NCBI GenBank assembly: GCA_965240325.2
Contig: OZ251234.1
Coordinates: 620,001 to 684,000, forward strand
DNA: 64,000 nt
Origin: Rebecca billardiae RCC1528
Taxonomy: Eukaryota > Haptophyta
Direction of reading: 5' to 3'
How positions within the stretch are numbered: position 1 is the first letter of the stretch; every line of letters begins with the position of its first letter. The notes beneath the pieces are model-generated. The model was not told where the DNA came from. It worked only from the letters and a program-made list of their open reading frames with translations, and did not search any database. A program made the translations under genes and the position numbers. Positions 55,581 to 64,000 of this stretch are shown piece by piece.

Positions 55581-58500
55581 ATGGCTGAGGTGCTTGTCTG
55601 GCTACTGCTGTTGGCACTGCGCAGTCGCCCCGCTTTGCCCCCCGCCACAGCAGTGGTCGTCTGTGATGATGATTGCTGTGACGTGAAGCTGTCTGCCACG
55701 CAGCGCTGCACTGGCACTGCGCGCGGTCGAGAGGAGGCAGCGGCGGTGCCAGCCCGCCGCAACTACTGGTCAGAGGTGGCCCGGCTTGCACTGGGTGAGT
55801 CTCCCTGCCCAGGCTGGCGACAGGCACGCAGGGCCCACCCGCGTGAGCTGATGCTGGTGCATAGCACAACATGGGTCGGACTGCCCAGGAGCAGAGCATG
55901 TAAGCAAACTCGCAGGCGCAGGTGCTTGGCCCTGCCCCAGTCCCAGTGGCAGTGGGGCAGGGCGCCCCAGCGGCACCACTGCCGCCACCAGGGGCAGTGC
56001 AATGGCAGGACAGTTGCCGGGCGGAGTGCCTGCAGAGGTGCTGCCTCGGCCAGACGCAGGCGTCAGCAAGCGCCACATAAGCAGGCGGTCTTGTTTCTGA
56101 TTACCATGCTCATGCATGTCCCCCCCGAGCACAAGTGGCACCTGCGTGTGAAGCACGACTATGATGCAGCCGGGCATAGCGGGGCAGCAGGCAGGGCAGG
56201 GCATCAGTGCTGTGAACCCACCCGAGCAGAGGACGCCACTTCCAACCAGCGTGTCGGCGACCCAGACAATGGCCAGCGCCAAGGCGAAGCCAAGAACCCA
56301 GGCCCTGGTGGCTGCAGGCAGCGCCTCTCCATTGCGTCAGTCAACGTGGGGGGCATAGCCAAGCTCTCCAGGAGGGCCATGCTCCAGACCCTGCTGGATG
56401 ACCACCAATGGGACATAGTACTGCTCCAGGAGACAAACCTGCGGTCAGCCCTGGCCACACCAGACATCCTACAGGGGTACACCACATACCACGACCCCCT
56501 CCCAGCGCACCATAAGAGCTCAGGCAAAGGGGTAGCGATTGCTGTCCGCCGGGACCCTGCGCGGCCCATGGCTGCGCTGGACATCCAAGTGCAGGGGGGC
56601 ACCATGCACAAGTCAGTGGCAGGCCACCTCCTGATGGGCACCCTGATATTCGCCACAGCAGCAGGAGATGTCTACCACATCCAACTCACGTGCTTCTATA
56701 TCCCATGCAACCCAGCCATGCGCAGCGCGGTGCTCCCTGCCCTGCACCACACTCTGGAAATGCACTCGGACATGGTCACTGGGCGCACAGATGCCCTGCG
56801 GATGGCAGCAGGTGATGCAAACGCAGTCTGGGCGCAGGGGGAGGCTGTCGCCCTGGACCCTCGCCGGAGGCACCAGAACAAGTCCCCATGCACGTTCCGG
56901 AATATGATGGAGTCATTGACAGGCATGCACAACATGAAGCCGCCGGGCACGTTTGACCCCGCTACGGAGTACACCCACGTGTGTGGCAATACCGCCTCGC
57001 GCATTTCGTACATGCTCTCGAACAGAGCTGACCTGGCCTGCCACGTCAGGCACAGTGACCCTGCTGCAGCGCTCGGCATCCCGCTCCAGACCACCGGCGA
57101 GGGTCGGAGCACCCACTTCTTCATGATCGCAGACATACCTGTCGACAAGCTAGGCCACATACGACGGCCAAAAGTGCATGTGCGATGGCAGCCCCACCGG
57201 TTTTATTTCAGCGCCTCTGACCCACAGCATCGGGCCAAGGTGGTACAGGCCCTCCGCGGCCCAGCAGCTCAAACCCTGGCCAGAATAGCTGACGACAGTG
57301 GCACCATGCACCCGCTGTACAATGACAATAACCTCCTTGACTTCCACGAGCACATGGATGCAGCAGCACGCGCGGCGGCAGAGCAGGCCCTCCCGGACAC
57401 GTTGGCGGAGCTTACCAGCCTCGCTGTGGACGGAGTGGGGGCGGCTGACCCAGCACAGGCCCCCAAAGAGCCGCTGCGCCCAGTGGGCGGGCCCCAGAAC
57501 AGGGCAGTGGACCCCCGGGCACAGTCCCACCTGACCATGCACAGAGTGTATAGGGGAATGGTGGCCACCGTCACTCGCATCCTGCAGCTGCGCAGGGCCC
57601 ACAGACACACCGAGTGCCTTGAAGGCCTCACCACTGCAGCACAGCGGGGGAAGATGATCCGCTCGCTGGCCATGCCTAACAGCAGGAGGGCAGTCCGCGC
57701 TCATGAGCACATATGGGGGGAGCGCGCCGCTCAACCCATGGCACAGCGAAACATGGGGGTGCCCCTGCCGGGTGGGGCCACCGCCCCGCCAGGTCAGGCG
57801 GGTAACCTGTACGCGCTGTGGCAGCTGAGCCAGCGCGAGATCGCCTTGTGGCTGGCCGACCTTAAACAGATATGCACAACTTGCCTCATGGCCTTCGAGC
57901 GTGTCCAGCACAGATTTGAGACCGCTCGAATCAAGGAGCGCTATGCCAAGCTCACCCGTGAGATGCACCGGAAAGGTACTCACCACTTGCGGAAGGAGCT
58001 CCTGCCCAGGGATAGGCCATCTGGCTTCGAGCTCACCCTCCTCCGCACCACCGACCCCGCCACTGGCAGAGCAGTTGTCACAGACGACCCTGCACGGATA
58101 AAGGAGCTAGCTGCAGCCTACACTGCCTCGAACATCGGTCAGCCGGCAGAACGCACCCCAGGGCCCCACCCGTATGAGGACGACGCCATATGGAGGCCGA
58201 TCAGGGACAGGTGGACCCCAGAGCTAGTGAGGGCTGTCACTGCACCCATGCGCGCCGAGGACCTCAAGCGTATCCTGGGCAGGGCCAAGTCCAACGGGGC
58301 CCCCGGGCTGGATAAGGTGCAAATCTGCAGCCTCAAACTGATACTAGAGGCACAGCCCGCGCTGAGGACAGTGTTGGTCAACTGCATCAACACTATCCTG
58401 CACTCCGCCTCTCCCCTCCCTGCACACATCACCCAGTCAGAGATTGTGTACTTCTACAAGAAGGGCGATGCCCTCGCCCTCAGCAACTATCGGGGGATCG

Positions 58501-61500
58501 CGCTGCAGAGCGTGATATACAAGATTGCTGCGGCCCACCGGGCCAACCAGATACAGCACGTCTGCGACAGGCTGGGGCTGCTCCGGCCCGAGCAGGCCGC
58601 GTCGCGCGCTGGCGGGCAAGGTGACCTGCACGTGGCCGCGCTCACTGCAGCCATCGCACATGCCAAACGGCACAACCGCGAGCTGCACATCACAGCGTGC
58701 GACATTGCCAAGGCATACGACAGCGTGCCCATCTCGTCCCTCAGGCAGGCCCTGGCCCTTCACGGGTTCCCGCCGCAGCTCATCGCCAGCCTCGATCGGC
58801 TGGACGAAGGGTCCACAGCCGTCACTAGAACCCCACATGGCCTTACACACCCGGTGCCCATCCGGAGGGGATGCAAGCAAGGCTGCCCGCTGAGCCCCAT
58901 CAAGTTCTGCCTGTTCATGAACATGTTCATCCAGTGGTTCACAGCCACGTCCGCCACCGGATACACGTTCCAGCTAGATGCCACTGCCCGCCTCCCGCAG
59001 AGAGCCCCCCCGACAGCCTGCATCCAAGTGCAAGGGTATATGGATGACTTGGCCCTGGTGGCCGCCACTGCGGCGGAGAACACTGCCCAGCTCGAGGCCC
59101 TCCATAAGTTCCTCGCTGCGCATGGCATGGTTCTCAATCACGCCAAGTGTGTGCACGCGTACAGGCCGGCGCGCGCCCCGCGCGACGGGCGCGCGCGCCA
59201 GCCGGCTGGCCCAGCAGCCCCTCTGTTCCCCCGGGCCGGCCAGGCGGTGGCCACCGTCCCCACCCTGGACCCGGCGCACCGTGAGTCGTTCGCGTACCTC
59301 GGATACCACCTCAACATGGAGCTGGCCTGGGGCGCGCACTCTCGGAGAGTGGCTGAGCGCCTCCAGAAAGCTGCGTGGCGCGTGGGGGTGGCGGCCATGG
59401 ACCCCTGTTGCCACACAGTGATGACAGGGACCCTCCTCCAGCACGATGTGGTGTCCACACTGGACTACAAGCTCAGTGCCAGCAAGCTCACCAAAGACGA
59501 GCTGCGCAGCATGCGCACCACGATCCTGCGCCCTGTGTGGCAGCGTGTTGGGCTGCCGCACGCGTCTGCACGCATCGCCGCGTGTGGCCCCGCCAAGACG
59601 TGGGGCATTGGCCCCGAGGATCCCCAGGCCCGAGATGCTGGGCAGAAGGTGACCACTCTGCTGAAGGCTGCGAACTCGCTGGCGGCGGATGGCCACCTGG
59701 CCCGGAGCGCCCTCGGCGAGTGGCACGCCGGCCTGCACTCGCCTGGGTTTGCCCCTGCAGCGTACCCCCCGTTCGTCGAGGGTGGGCTGCGCGCGCTGAA
59801 CGCTTGCCCAGACGGTGCTGCGCGGTGGGCGCCAGCCACCTACCGTGAACTCGCGCTCCTCACTCTCAGGGAGGCGTGCGGCTCGCGTGTCGAGCACATC
59901 ATGGATACGTACGCCAGTAGGCTGTCTTGGCGGAAGCGCAGCAGCCGGACTGCCAGGCTCAACGCCATCCTCGACATGACTGTGGGTGCCACGATCGAGA
60001 TGGCTGTGCCCAGGGCTGGCCCCAACCTGCCCGGCCATGCCCACACGAGCATGCTGGAGGAGAACATCCTGCACGACGGTGGGACCTCCGCCGCGCAGAT
60101 GATACGCGCCACAAATGGGGGAGCAGCCGCAGCTGTCCTCTCCCTCTTCACAGCAGACGGCAGGAGGGCCCTCCATGCATACGACCCCGCACAGGAGTGG
60201 ATGTGCGGTCGCCTGGCCCATGCCTTGCTGGATGGGCTAGTTGACAACTGGCTCACCGCCCCGGAAAATTTTCTGCTCACCGGGCACCTGGGCCCTGCGG
60301 ACCGGGCTGCAGCCCACGAACGGGAAATCCCTACGGATGGCAGGCTGCCAGTGCGCGGCCTGCAGGCCGACACAGACAGGCTGATGGCCGGAGTGGATGG
60401 CTCCTACGTCCCAGGCAGGGGCCAGGGGGCAGCTGCTGTGGCATATGCGATACCCCTCACACCGGGCGGCGAGCGCCATGCCATCACCATCTTCACTGCC
60501 ACGTACCCCGGCGAGCAGTCGGCCCAGAACTCTGAGATTGCAGCTGCCACCCTGGGAGTGAAGGTGCTCTCTACTATTGGAGCACGGCACGCCCACATAG
60601 GGTGGGACTGCGATACTGCCCTGCACCACGCCCTCCGCGCCCGACCGGACTTGGTAGCCCCGGGAGAGTCTGTTCCCCGCCAGGGCACTGGCGCCGCAGC
60701 CAAGCTCCTCTCTGGCAGCCCCCACATGGTGCGCCTCCTCCGGCTCCTGGACATCTGCGTCCCGCAGGCGTCGGGTCACCAGTGGGCGTTTCGCCACCAA
60801 CAGGCAGGTCATGCGGAACTAGACCGCCGGGTTGGCAACACCCTGGCCCCATGGTGGTCGGCCCGCGACAATGCCTTCTGCGTGAGCTCTGCCCAATGCG
60901 AAGCGCTGCTGCGCATAGTGCTCGGACATGCCCCTGGCACCCCTCACGAAGCTGCGCTCCGTACGGTCTGCAACCTGTGTGCGGATTGGGCCAGCAAGCA
61001 GGTCGCCAGGGGTGACCAGCAGGCATCGTTCGCGCTGGGGCCGATGGTCTGGCTGCCGTACAGAGTGTCACTGATGGAGCACGGCTCTGCCACGTTGCTA
61101 CCATCCTGCCCAAACCAGGTCCGCACCCGCGTCATGGACAGGGCGCGCAGGGCTGCGCTGGAGGCACATGCTGCCACGCCTGCTGCAGCAGCGAAGTACA
61201 GGCTCAAACTGGCTGGACCCGACAGTGACCAGGAACCCGACCACCAGGGCGATACCCCGCTCCCATGCGATGTCCACGAGTCCACACACTCGCTTCAGAA
61301 CCAGTGGTGCCGCGAGCGCATCAGTAAGTTTGTGCTGCGCTGCGCGGTCGGTGCACTGGTTTACAATGCGGATGCTGTGGCAGCCACACCGGCCCTGGCT
61401 GGTGTCCGGCGACGGTGCACCAGCTCGCGGGCGACCTATGCCCTGGGCACAGAGTGCCTGTTCTGCCTGAAGGCGGGGGACCCGAACCCAGGGCCGGATA

Positions 61501-64000
61501 GCGTGCACCATGTCTTCCATCAGTGCCCGCACGCACACGCACAGCGGGACGCTGAGGACAGGGTGGGAGCTGCGATACGCAAGGCCTCGAATGGCGCCAT
61601 CCCACAGCTCGAAGCCACCCGACTTGCGGTCCAGGCGACGCTTCACCCCTTCTACTATGCTGGCAAGGTGACTGAGGCCACTGTCACTGCTGTGAAGCAA
61701 GCACTGGCTGCCCACCAGCCGCCTGGCAGCCAGCCGGTGCAGTACGCCAGGGGGATGATCCACAATCCCTTGGCCCTGGCCGCCAGCAAAATCCACGACA
61801 AGCGCAGGGCGCTGAGCCTCAGCTCGGCATATGCCAAGACGTATGACTTGGATAAGTACTGGGCCCTCCTCCATAAGCAAGGGCGGGCGGCTGCCAGCCA
61901 GGCGGAGCCCGCCCCTGCGGCTGAGGTGGCAGAGCCAGACCCACCTGCTGAAGACTCGCCAGCCCCCAATGAGCTGCTGCAACAGCAGCCGGCCACAGGC
62001 GCAGCAGCTGCCCCACCGGCTGCAGATGCCCCCGCCAGCGATGCGCAGGCGCCCGCTGCATTGGGGCCTGACCTTGCTCCAGCAGTCGCAGAGGCGAGCC
62101 ACCCCCTGCCTGCACAGCTGCTGGGCCCGGTGCAGGAGGGCGCAGCAGCTGAGCCGCCAGCAGCAGCGCACGCTGGCCTGGCTGGCGCTGCGCTGCACGG
62201 CACACAGAGTGGCAGCAGGCGGCGGCCCCGCTCGCCCGATGCAGACGCCCTGGCACACCAGGATGATAACGGTGTGAGTGGGCCCCCTGCCCAGCAGCGG
62301 CGGTTGGCAGCAGCAGCAGGCTCCACACCTCGCACTGCTGGCCCCCCAATCGACGATGTGGCTGCCGGCCACGCTCAGCACCCTACTGCAGACCGGCAGC
62401 CAGCAGTGCAGCTGCCACCTATACCCGCCTACGTTGCTGTCCAGCCACAGCGGCGCGGGGCGGCCACTGAGCTCCTGGCAGCAGTGGGGCATGCTGTGTA
62501 CCCTACTTGCATGCATGGGGACTGCCTCCTGTTGGCAGCCATGGGCTATGTCGAGGAACGTGCAGCCGCAGTGGGCCCCTGCACCGCAGCCTACCAGGCA
62601 GTCCGCTTCCTCAGGGCAGCTGCTGTGGACTGGGTGCTCGGCACAGCACGTCTCTCACGGACACACCGGCTTCAACTGGGGCTCGTGGATGCTGATGGAC
62701 TGGAGGCAATCAGCATGTCTGACAGCTATAGGGCCACGTACCATGGGCAGGGTGCCCAGCCAACCCTGCACGAGTTCGCCGCGCCGCTCAGGGCTGCAGC
62801 GAGCTACGGGGTCGATGGCAGGCTCGCCGCCGGTGGGGCGTCGAGGTACTGGCCCACTGTCATGATACCCGCCGTTGCGGCCGTCATGGGGCGTGACATC
62901 GCAGTGTTCCAGCCGCGCGCCAGCCAGACTGCCCCTGCTGATGGGACAGCAGGCAGGCCAGAGAGCTCGGATGCAGTCGGGCACCTGGTGGCGTGCACGC
63001 TGTATAGGCACGTGCCGCGGTGGTCCAGCATGAACAACCCAGTGTATACGGACCCCCAACGCTGGCAACACCCACAGGGGGGCCCTGCAGGTGCTCCCGC
63101 TGACCCGCGCCAGCAACAGTCGGTACGCGAACGCCTCCTTGCGCGTGACCCAACTCTTGCAGCAGTGTACTTTGATGGCACCGGGCACTACGAGCCTGTG
63201 CTGCCGCTGCCGAGCCGACCGGGGCTCGAGCACAGGGAGCGCGGCCCCACAAGCAATCGGCGCGGCAAACAGCCCAGGGACCGGCCAGACGACTGCTCTG
63301 AGGACCATGGCACAGGTGCTGGTGATGGGCAGCGGCGGTTGCCAGACAGCTCTGCACTGCCTCCTCCCAGCACTGCTGCAGGCACCGGCAAGCGCCCTGT
63401 GCACAGGGGCTTCACAGGCAGCCCCCAGTCACCGGTGGCACGCTGCCCCCCGCTTGGACACCCCCCGGGGTGTAGCCAGGGAGGTGCCAGCAGCAGCGCC
63501 GGCGCGCAAGCACCACCAGTCGCGCCGCGTGGCGACCCCCCCGCTGTGGGGCGTGGCCCGCCGGCCAAACGGCGCAGCCCGGATTCCGATACCCTGCAGC
63601 AGCCTCTCTGGCCTGGCGCCCCCGCTCCTGACCAGCCCAGACCCCCGACGCCTGCGGTGCCTGAGGCCCCACCCCTGCGCAAGTCTGCCAGGCTGTGCCA
63701 GCGCCGCACGCGCGGAGCAGGCGCCACTGCAGCTCCTCACCAGCGAGACGACGCTTCGCGCGCACCCGGCGTGCAGGCACAGCCCGCCCTGGAGCAGCCC
63801 GCCGAGGCGGACCTTGGGCAGCAGCCATACATGCAGGTCGGCACACGCGGAGGGGTGGCACCAGTGCCGGCCCCAGCCCGCAAGCGCAAGCAGCCGGATG
63901 CCCCGGCCCTCGCCGCTGGTGAGCCAGCAAACCCTCCGGGCAACAGAACCCTGCCGCCTGCCTTGACCGTGAGGCCGACACGCCATACCGGGGCACATAT
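55581..64000 (+). CDS. LINE ORF2 polyprotein: APE-RT-RNase H-zinc finger-OTU, 3' partial
   Basis: Open from ATG 55581 to the window end, at least 2,806 codons. It runs off the edge, so the stop is not seen. Domains by position: APE endonuclease 56340-57180 (SVNVGGI, LLQETNL with E at 56430, GDANAVW with D at 56814, STHFFM); reverse transcriptase 58250-59420 (LSNYRGIALQS, CDIAKAYDSV at 58698, GCKQGCPLSP, catalytic YMDD at 59037); RNase H 60385-60850 (GVDGSY D 60396, NSEIAAA E 60534, GWDCDTA, GHAELDRRVGN); CX2C..H..C finger ECLFC...HHVFHQC at about 61450-61535; a Pro/Ala linker; OTU-like cysteine protease 62480-63195 with HGDCLLLAAM (D 62520, C 62523) and GTGHYEPVLP (H 63186). The product copies and inserts its RNA by target-primed reverse transcription. 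NPGP occurs at about 56305 and again in the finger. Antisense ORFs here are shadows. Confidence 0.9.
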   Translation, partial: MAEVLVWLLLLALRSRPALPPATAVVVCDDDCCDVKLSATQRCTGTARGREEAAAVPARRNYWSEVARLALGESPCPGWRQARRAHPRELMLVHSTTWVGLPRSRACKQTRRRRCLALPQSQWQWGRAPQRHHCRHQGQCNGRTVAGRSACRGAASARRRRQQAPHKQAVLFLITMLMHVPPEHKWHLRVKHDYDAAGHSGAAGRAGHQCCEPTRAEDATSNQRVGDPDNGQRQGEAKNPGPGGCRQRLSIASVNVGGIAKLSRRAMLQTLLDDHQWDIVLLQETNLRSALATPDILQGYTTYHDPLPAHHKSSGKGVAIAVRRDPARPMAALDIQVQGGTMHKSVAGHLLMGTLIFATAAGDVYHIQLTCFYIPCNPAMRSAVLPALHHTLEMHSDMVTGRTDALRMAAGDANAVWAQGEAVALDPRRRHQNKSPCTFRNMMESLTGMHNMKPPGTFDPATEYTHVCGNTASRISYMLSNRADLACHVRHSDPAAALGIPLQTTGEGRSTHFFMIADIPVDKLGHIRRPKVHVRWQPHRFYFSASDPQHRAKVVQALRGPAAQTLARIADDSGTMHPLYNDNNLLDFHEHMDAAARAAAEQALPDTLAELTSLAVDGVGAADPAQAPKEPLRPVGGPQNRAVDPRAQSHLTMHRVYRGMVATVTRILQLRRAHRHTECLEGLTTAAQRGKMIRSLAMPNSRRAVRAHEHIWGERAAQPMAQRNMGVPLPGGATAPPGQAGNLYALWQLSQREIALWLADLKQICTTCLMAFERVQHRFETARIKERYAKLTREMHRKGTHHLRKELLPRDRPSGFELTLLRTTDPATGRAVVTDDPARIKELAAAYTASNIGQPAERTPGPHPYEDDAIWRPIRDRWTPELVRAVTAPMRAEDLKRILGRAKSNGAPGLDKVQICSLKLILEAQPALRTVLVNCINTILHSASPLPAHITQSEIVYFYKKGDALALSNYRGIALQSVIYKIAAAHRANQIQHVCDRLGLLRPEQAASRAGGQGDLHVAALTAAIAHAKRHNRELHITACDIAKAYDSVPISSLRQALALHGFPPQLIASLDRLDEGSTAVTRTPHGLTHPVPIRRGCKQGCPLSPIKFCLFMNMFIQWFTATSATGYTFQLDATARLPQRAPPTACIQVQGYMDDLALVAATAAENTAQLEALHKFLAAHGMVLNHAKCVHAYRPARAPRDGRARQPAGPAAPLFPRAGQAVATVPTLDPAHRESFAYLGYHLNMELAWGAHSRRVAERLQKAAWRVGVAAMDPCCHTVMTGTLLQHDVVSTLDYKLSASKLTKDELRSMRTTILRPVWQRVGLPHASARIAACGPAKTWGIGPEDPQARDAGQKVTTLLKAANSLAADGHLARSALGEWHAGLHSPGFAPAAYPPFVEGGLRALNACPDGAARWAPATYRELALLTLREACGSRVEHIMDTYASRLSWRKRSSRTARLNAILDMTVGATIEMAVPRAGPNLPGHAHTSMLEENILHDGGTSAAQMIRATNGGAAAAVLSLFTADGRRALHAYDPAQEWMCGRLAHALLDGLVDNWLTAPENFLLTGHLGPADRAAAHEREIPTDGRLPVRGLQADTDRLMAGVDGSYVPGRGQGAAAVAYAIPLTPGGERHAITIFTATYPGEQSAQNSEIAAATLGVKVLSTIGARHAHIGWDCDTALHHALRARPDLVAPGESVPRQGTGAAAKLLSGSPHMVRLLRLLDICVPQASGHQWAFRHQQAGHAELDRRVGNTLAPWWSARDNAFCVSSAQCEALLRIVLGHAPGTPHEAALRTVCNLCADWASKQVARGDQQASFALGPMVWLPYRVSLMEHGSATLLPSCPNQVRTRVMDRARRAALEAHAATPAAAAKYRLKLAGPDSDQEPDHQGDTPLPCDVHESTHSLQNQWCRERISKFVLRCAVGALVYNADAVAATPALAGVRRRCTSSRATYALGTECLFCLKAGDPNPGPDSVHHVFHQCPHAHAQRDAEDRVGAAIRKASNGAIPQLEATRLAVQATLHPFYYAGKVTEATVTAVKQALAAHQPPGSQPVQYARGMIHNPLALAASKIHDKRRALSLSSAYAKTYDLDKYWALLHKQGRAAASQAEPAPAAEVAEPDPPAEDSPAPNELLQQQPATGAAAAPPAADAPASDAQAPAALGPDLAPAVAEASHPLPAQLLGPVQEGAAAEPPAAAHAGLAGAALHGTQSGSRRRPRSPDADALAHQDDNGVSGPPAQQRRLAAAAGSTPRTAGPPIDDVAAGHAQHPTADRQPAVQLPPIPAYVAVQPQRRGAATELLAAVGHAVYPTCMHGDCLLLAAMGYVEERAAAVGPCTAAYQAVRFLRAAAVDWVLGTARLSRTHRLQLGLVDADGLEAISMSDSYRATYHGQGAQPTLHEFAAPLRAAASYGVDGRLAAGGASRYWPTVMIPAVAAVMGRDIAVFQPRASQTAPADGTAGRPESSDAVGHLVACTLYRHVPRWSSMNNPVYTDPQRWQHPQGGPAGAPADPRQQQSVRERLLARDPTLAAVYFDGTGHYEPVLPLPSRPGLEHRERGPTSNRRGKQPRDRPDDCSEDHGTGAGDGQRRLPDSSALPPPSTAAGTGKRPVHRGFTGSPQSPVARCPPLGHPPGCSQGGASSSAGAQAPPVAPRGDPPAVGRGPPAKRRSPDSDTLQQPLWPGAPAPDQPRPPTPAVPEAPPLRKSARLCQRRTRGAGATAAPHQRDDASRAPGVQAQPALEQPAEADLGQQPYMQVGTRGGVAPVPAPARKRKQPDAPALAAGEPANPPGNRTLPPALTVRPTRHTGAH

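Larger units (their letters stand above)
53926..64000 (+). mobile_element. Non-LTR (LINE) retrotransposon with OTU domain, 3' end outside window
   Basis: ORF1 (53926-55530) and a giant ORF2 (55581 to beyond 64000) encode, in order, an APE-type endonuclease, reverse transcriptase, RNase H, zinc finger and an OTU-like protease. No long terminal repeats are seen. The true 5' end is not defined; the 53,803 fragment and H element lie just upstream. All frames needed are open, so this copy may be intact and possibly active. The domain set recalls the Dualen/RandI lineage of algal LINEs, which also carries an OTU-type protease. Confidence 0.88.

Noticed and set aside
58974-60221. Minus-strand ORFs of 300-470 aa antisense to the LINE (also 61098-62516)
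   Set aside because: They overlap the clear reverse transcriptase, RNase H and linker coding frame and have no domain features of their own.

Overview
This window looks like nuclear DNA of a GC-rich unicellular eukaryote, most likely an alga. A haptophyte-type genome would fit, but nothing here proves it. The reasons are: eukaryote-only genes (CD2BP2/LIN1-like splicing factor, ALG3, DPM1, a GT90/CAP10 glycosyltransferase, an SLC13 transporter), short GT-AG introns, ER signal peptides, microsatellites, a hAT transposon remnant and a non-LTR retrotransposon. Prokaryotic operons, Shine-Dalgarno sites and CRISPR arrays are absent. All functional calls come from reading motifs; no database search was run.

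Layout. 0-2.8 kb: 3' part of an Ala/Arg/Gly-rich gene. 2.8-4.3 kb: a dispersed repeat (HR1) interrupted by a 1,176-bp hAT-type element with a perfect 8-bp target-site duplication. 6.1-10.7 kb: a divergent pair, a CD2BP2/LIN1-like spliceosomal protein (-) and a three-domain DEDDy exonuclease/YbaK/Mut7-C protein (+). 12.3-16.4 kb: ALG3 (-), a sulfotransferase-like gene (+) and a secretory-type methyltransferase (-). 16.4-20.9 kb: mostly repeats plus a frameshifted type II membrane gene. 20.9-23.0 kb: a divergent SDR/small membrane protein pair. 24.4-31.5 kb: a large inverted repeat (about 2.2-kb arms) whose arms carry 214-bp satellite arrays, with a roughly 2.6-kb spacer. 31.6-33.1 kb: a GT90 gene. 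33.3-34.3 kb: a palindromic TGTACCA/TGGTACA element sitting in a TATC microsatellite. 35.4-38.6 kb: divergent DPM1-like and SLC13-like genes. 39.7-40.6 kb: a Cys-rich repeat protein. 40.8-53.6 kb: accessory DNA made of several dispersed or inverted repeat families with low-complexity ORFs, intact/decayed copy pairs and a tandemly duplicated coiled-coil ORF. 53.9-64 kb: a non-LTR retrotransposon with ORF1 and a giant ORF2 (APE endonuclease, reverse transcriptase, RNase H, zinc finger, OTU-like protease) that is still open at the window edge.

Functional links. DPM1 makes dolichyl-phosphate-mannose, the donor used by ALG3, so two steps of N-glycan assembly lie about 22 kb apart. The GT90 and sulfotransferase-like genes also belong to glycan or secretory chemistry. 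Three head-to-head gene pairs share intergenic gaps of about 96-383 bp. A short hairpin sequence (five full copies and one partial) recurs downstream of genes in both orientations. The most unusual items are the OTU-bearing LINE polyprotein with a C10 run at the ORF1/ORF2 junction, the exonuclease-YbaK-Mut7-C fusion, the near-identical inverted repeat, the TGTACCA palindrome and the hairpin family.
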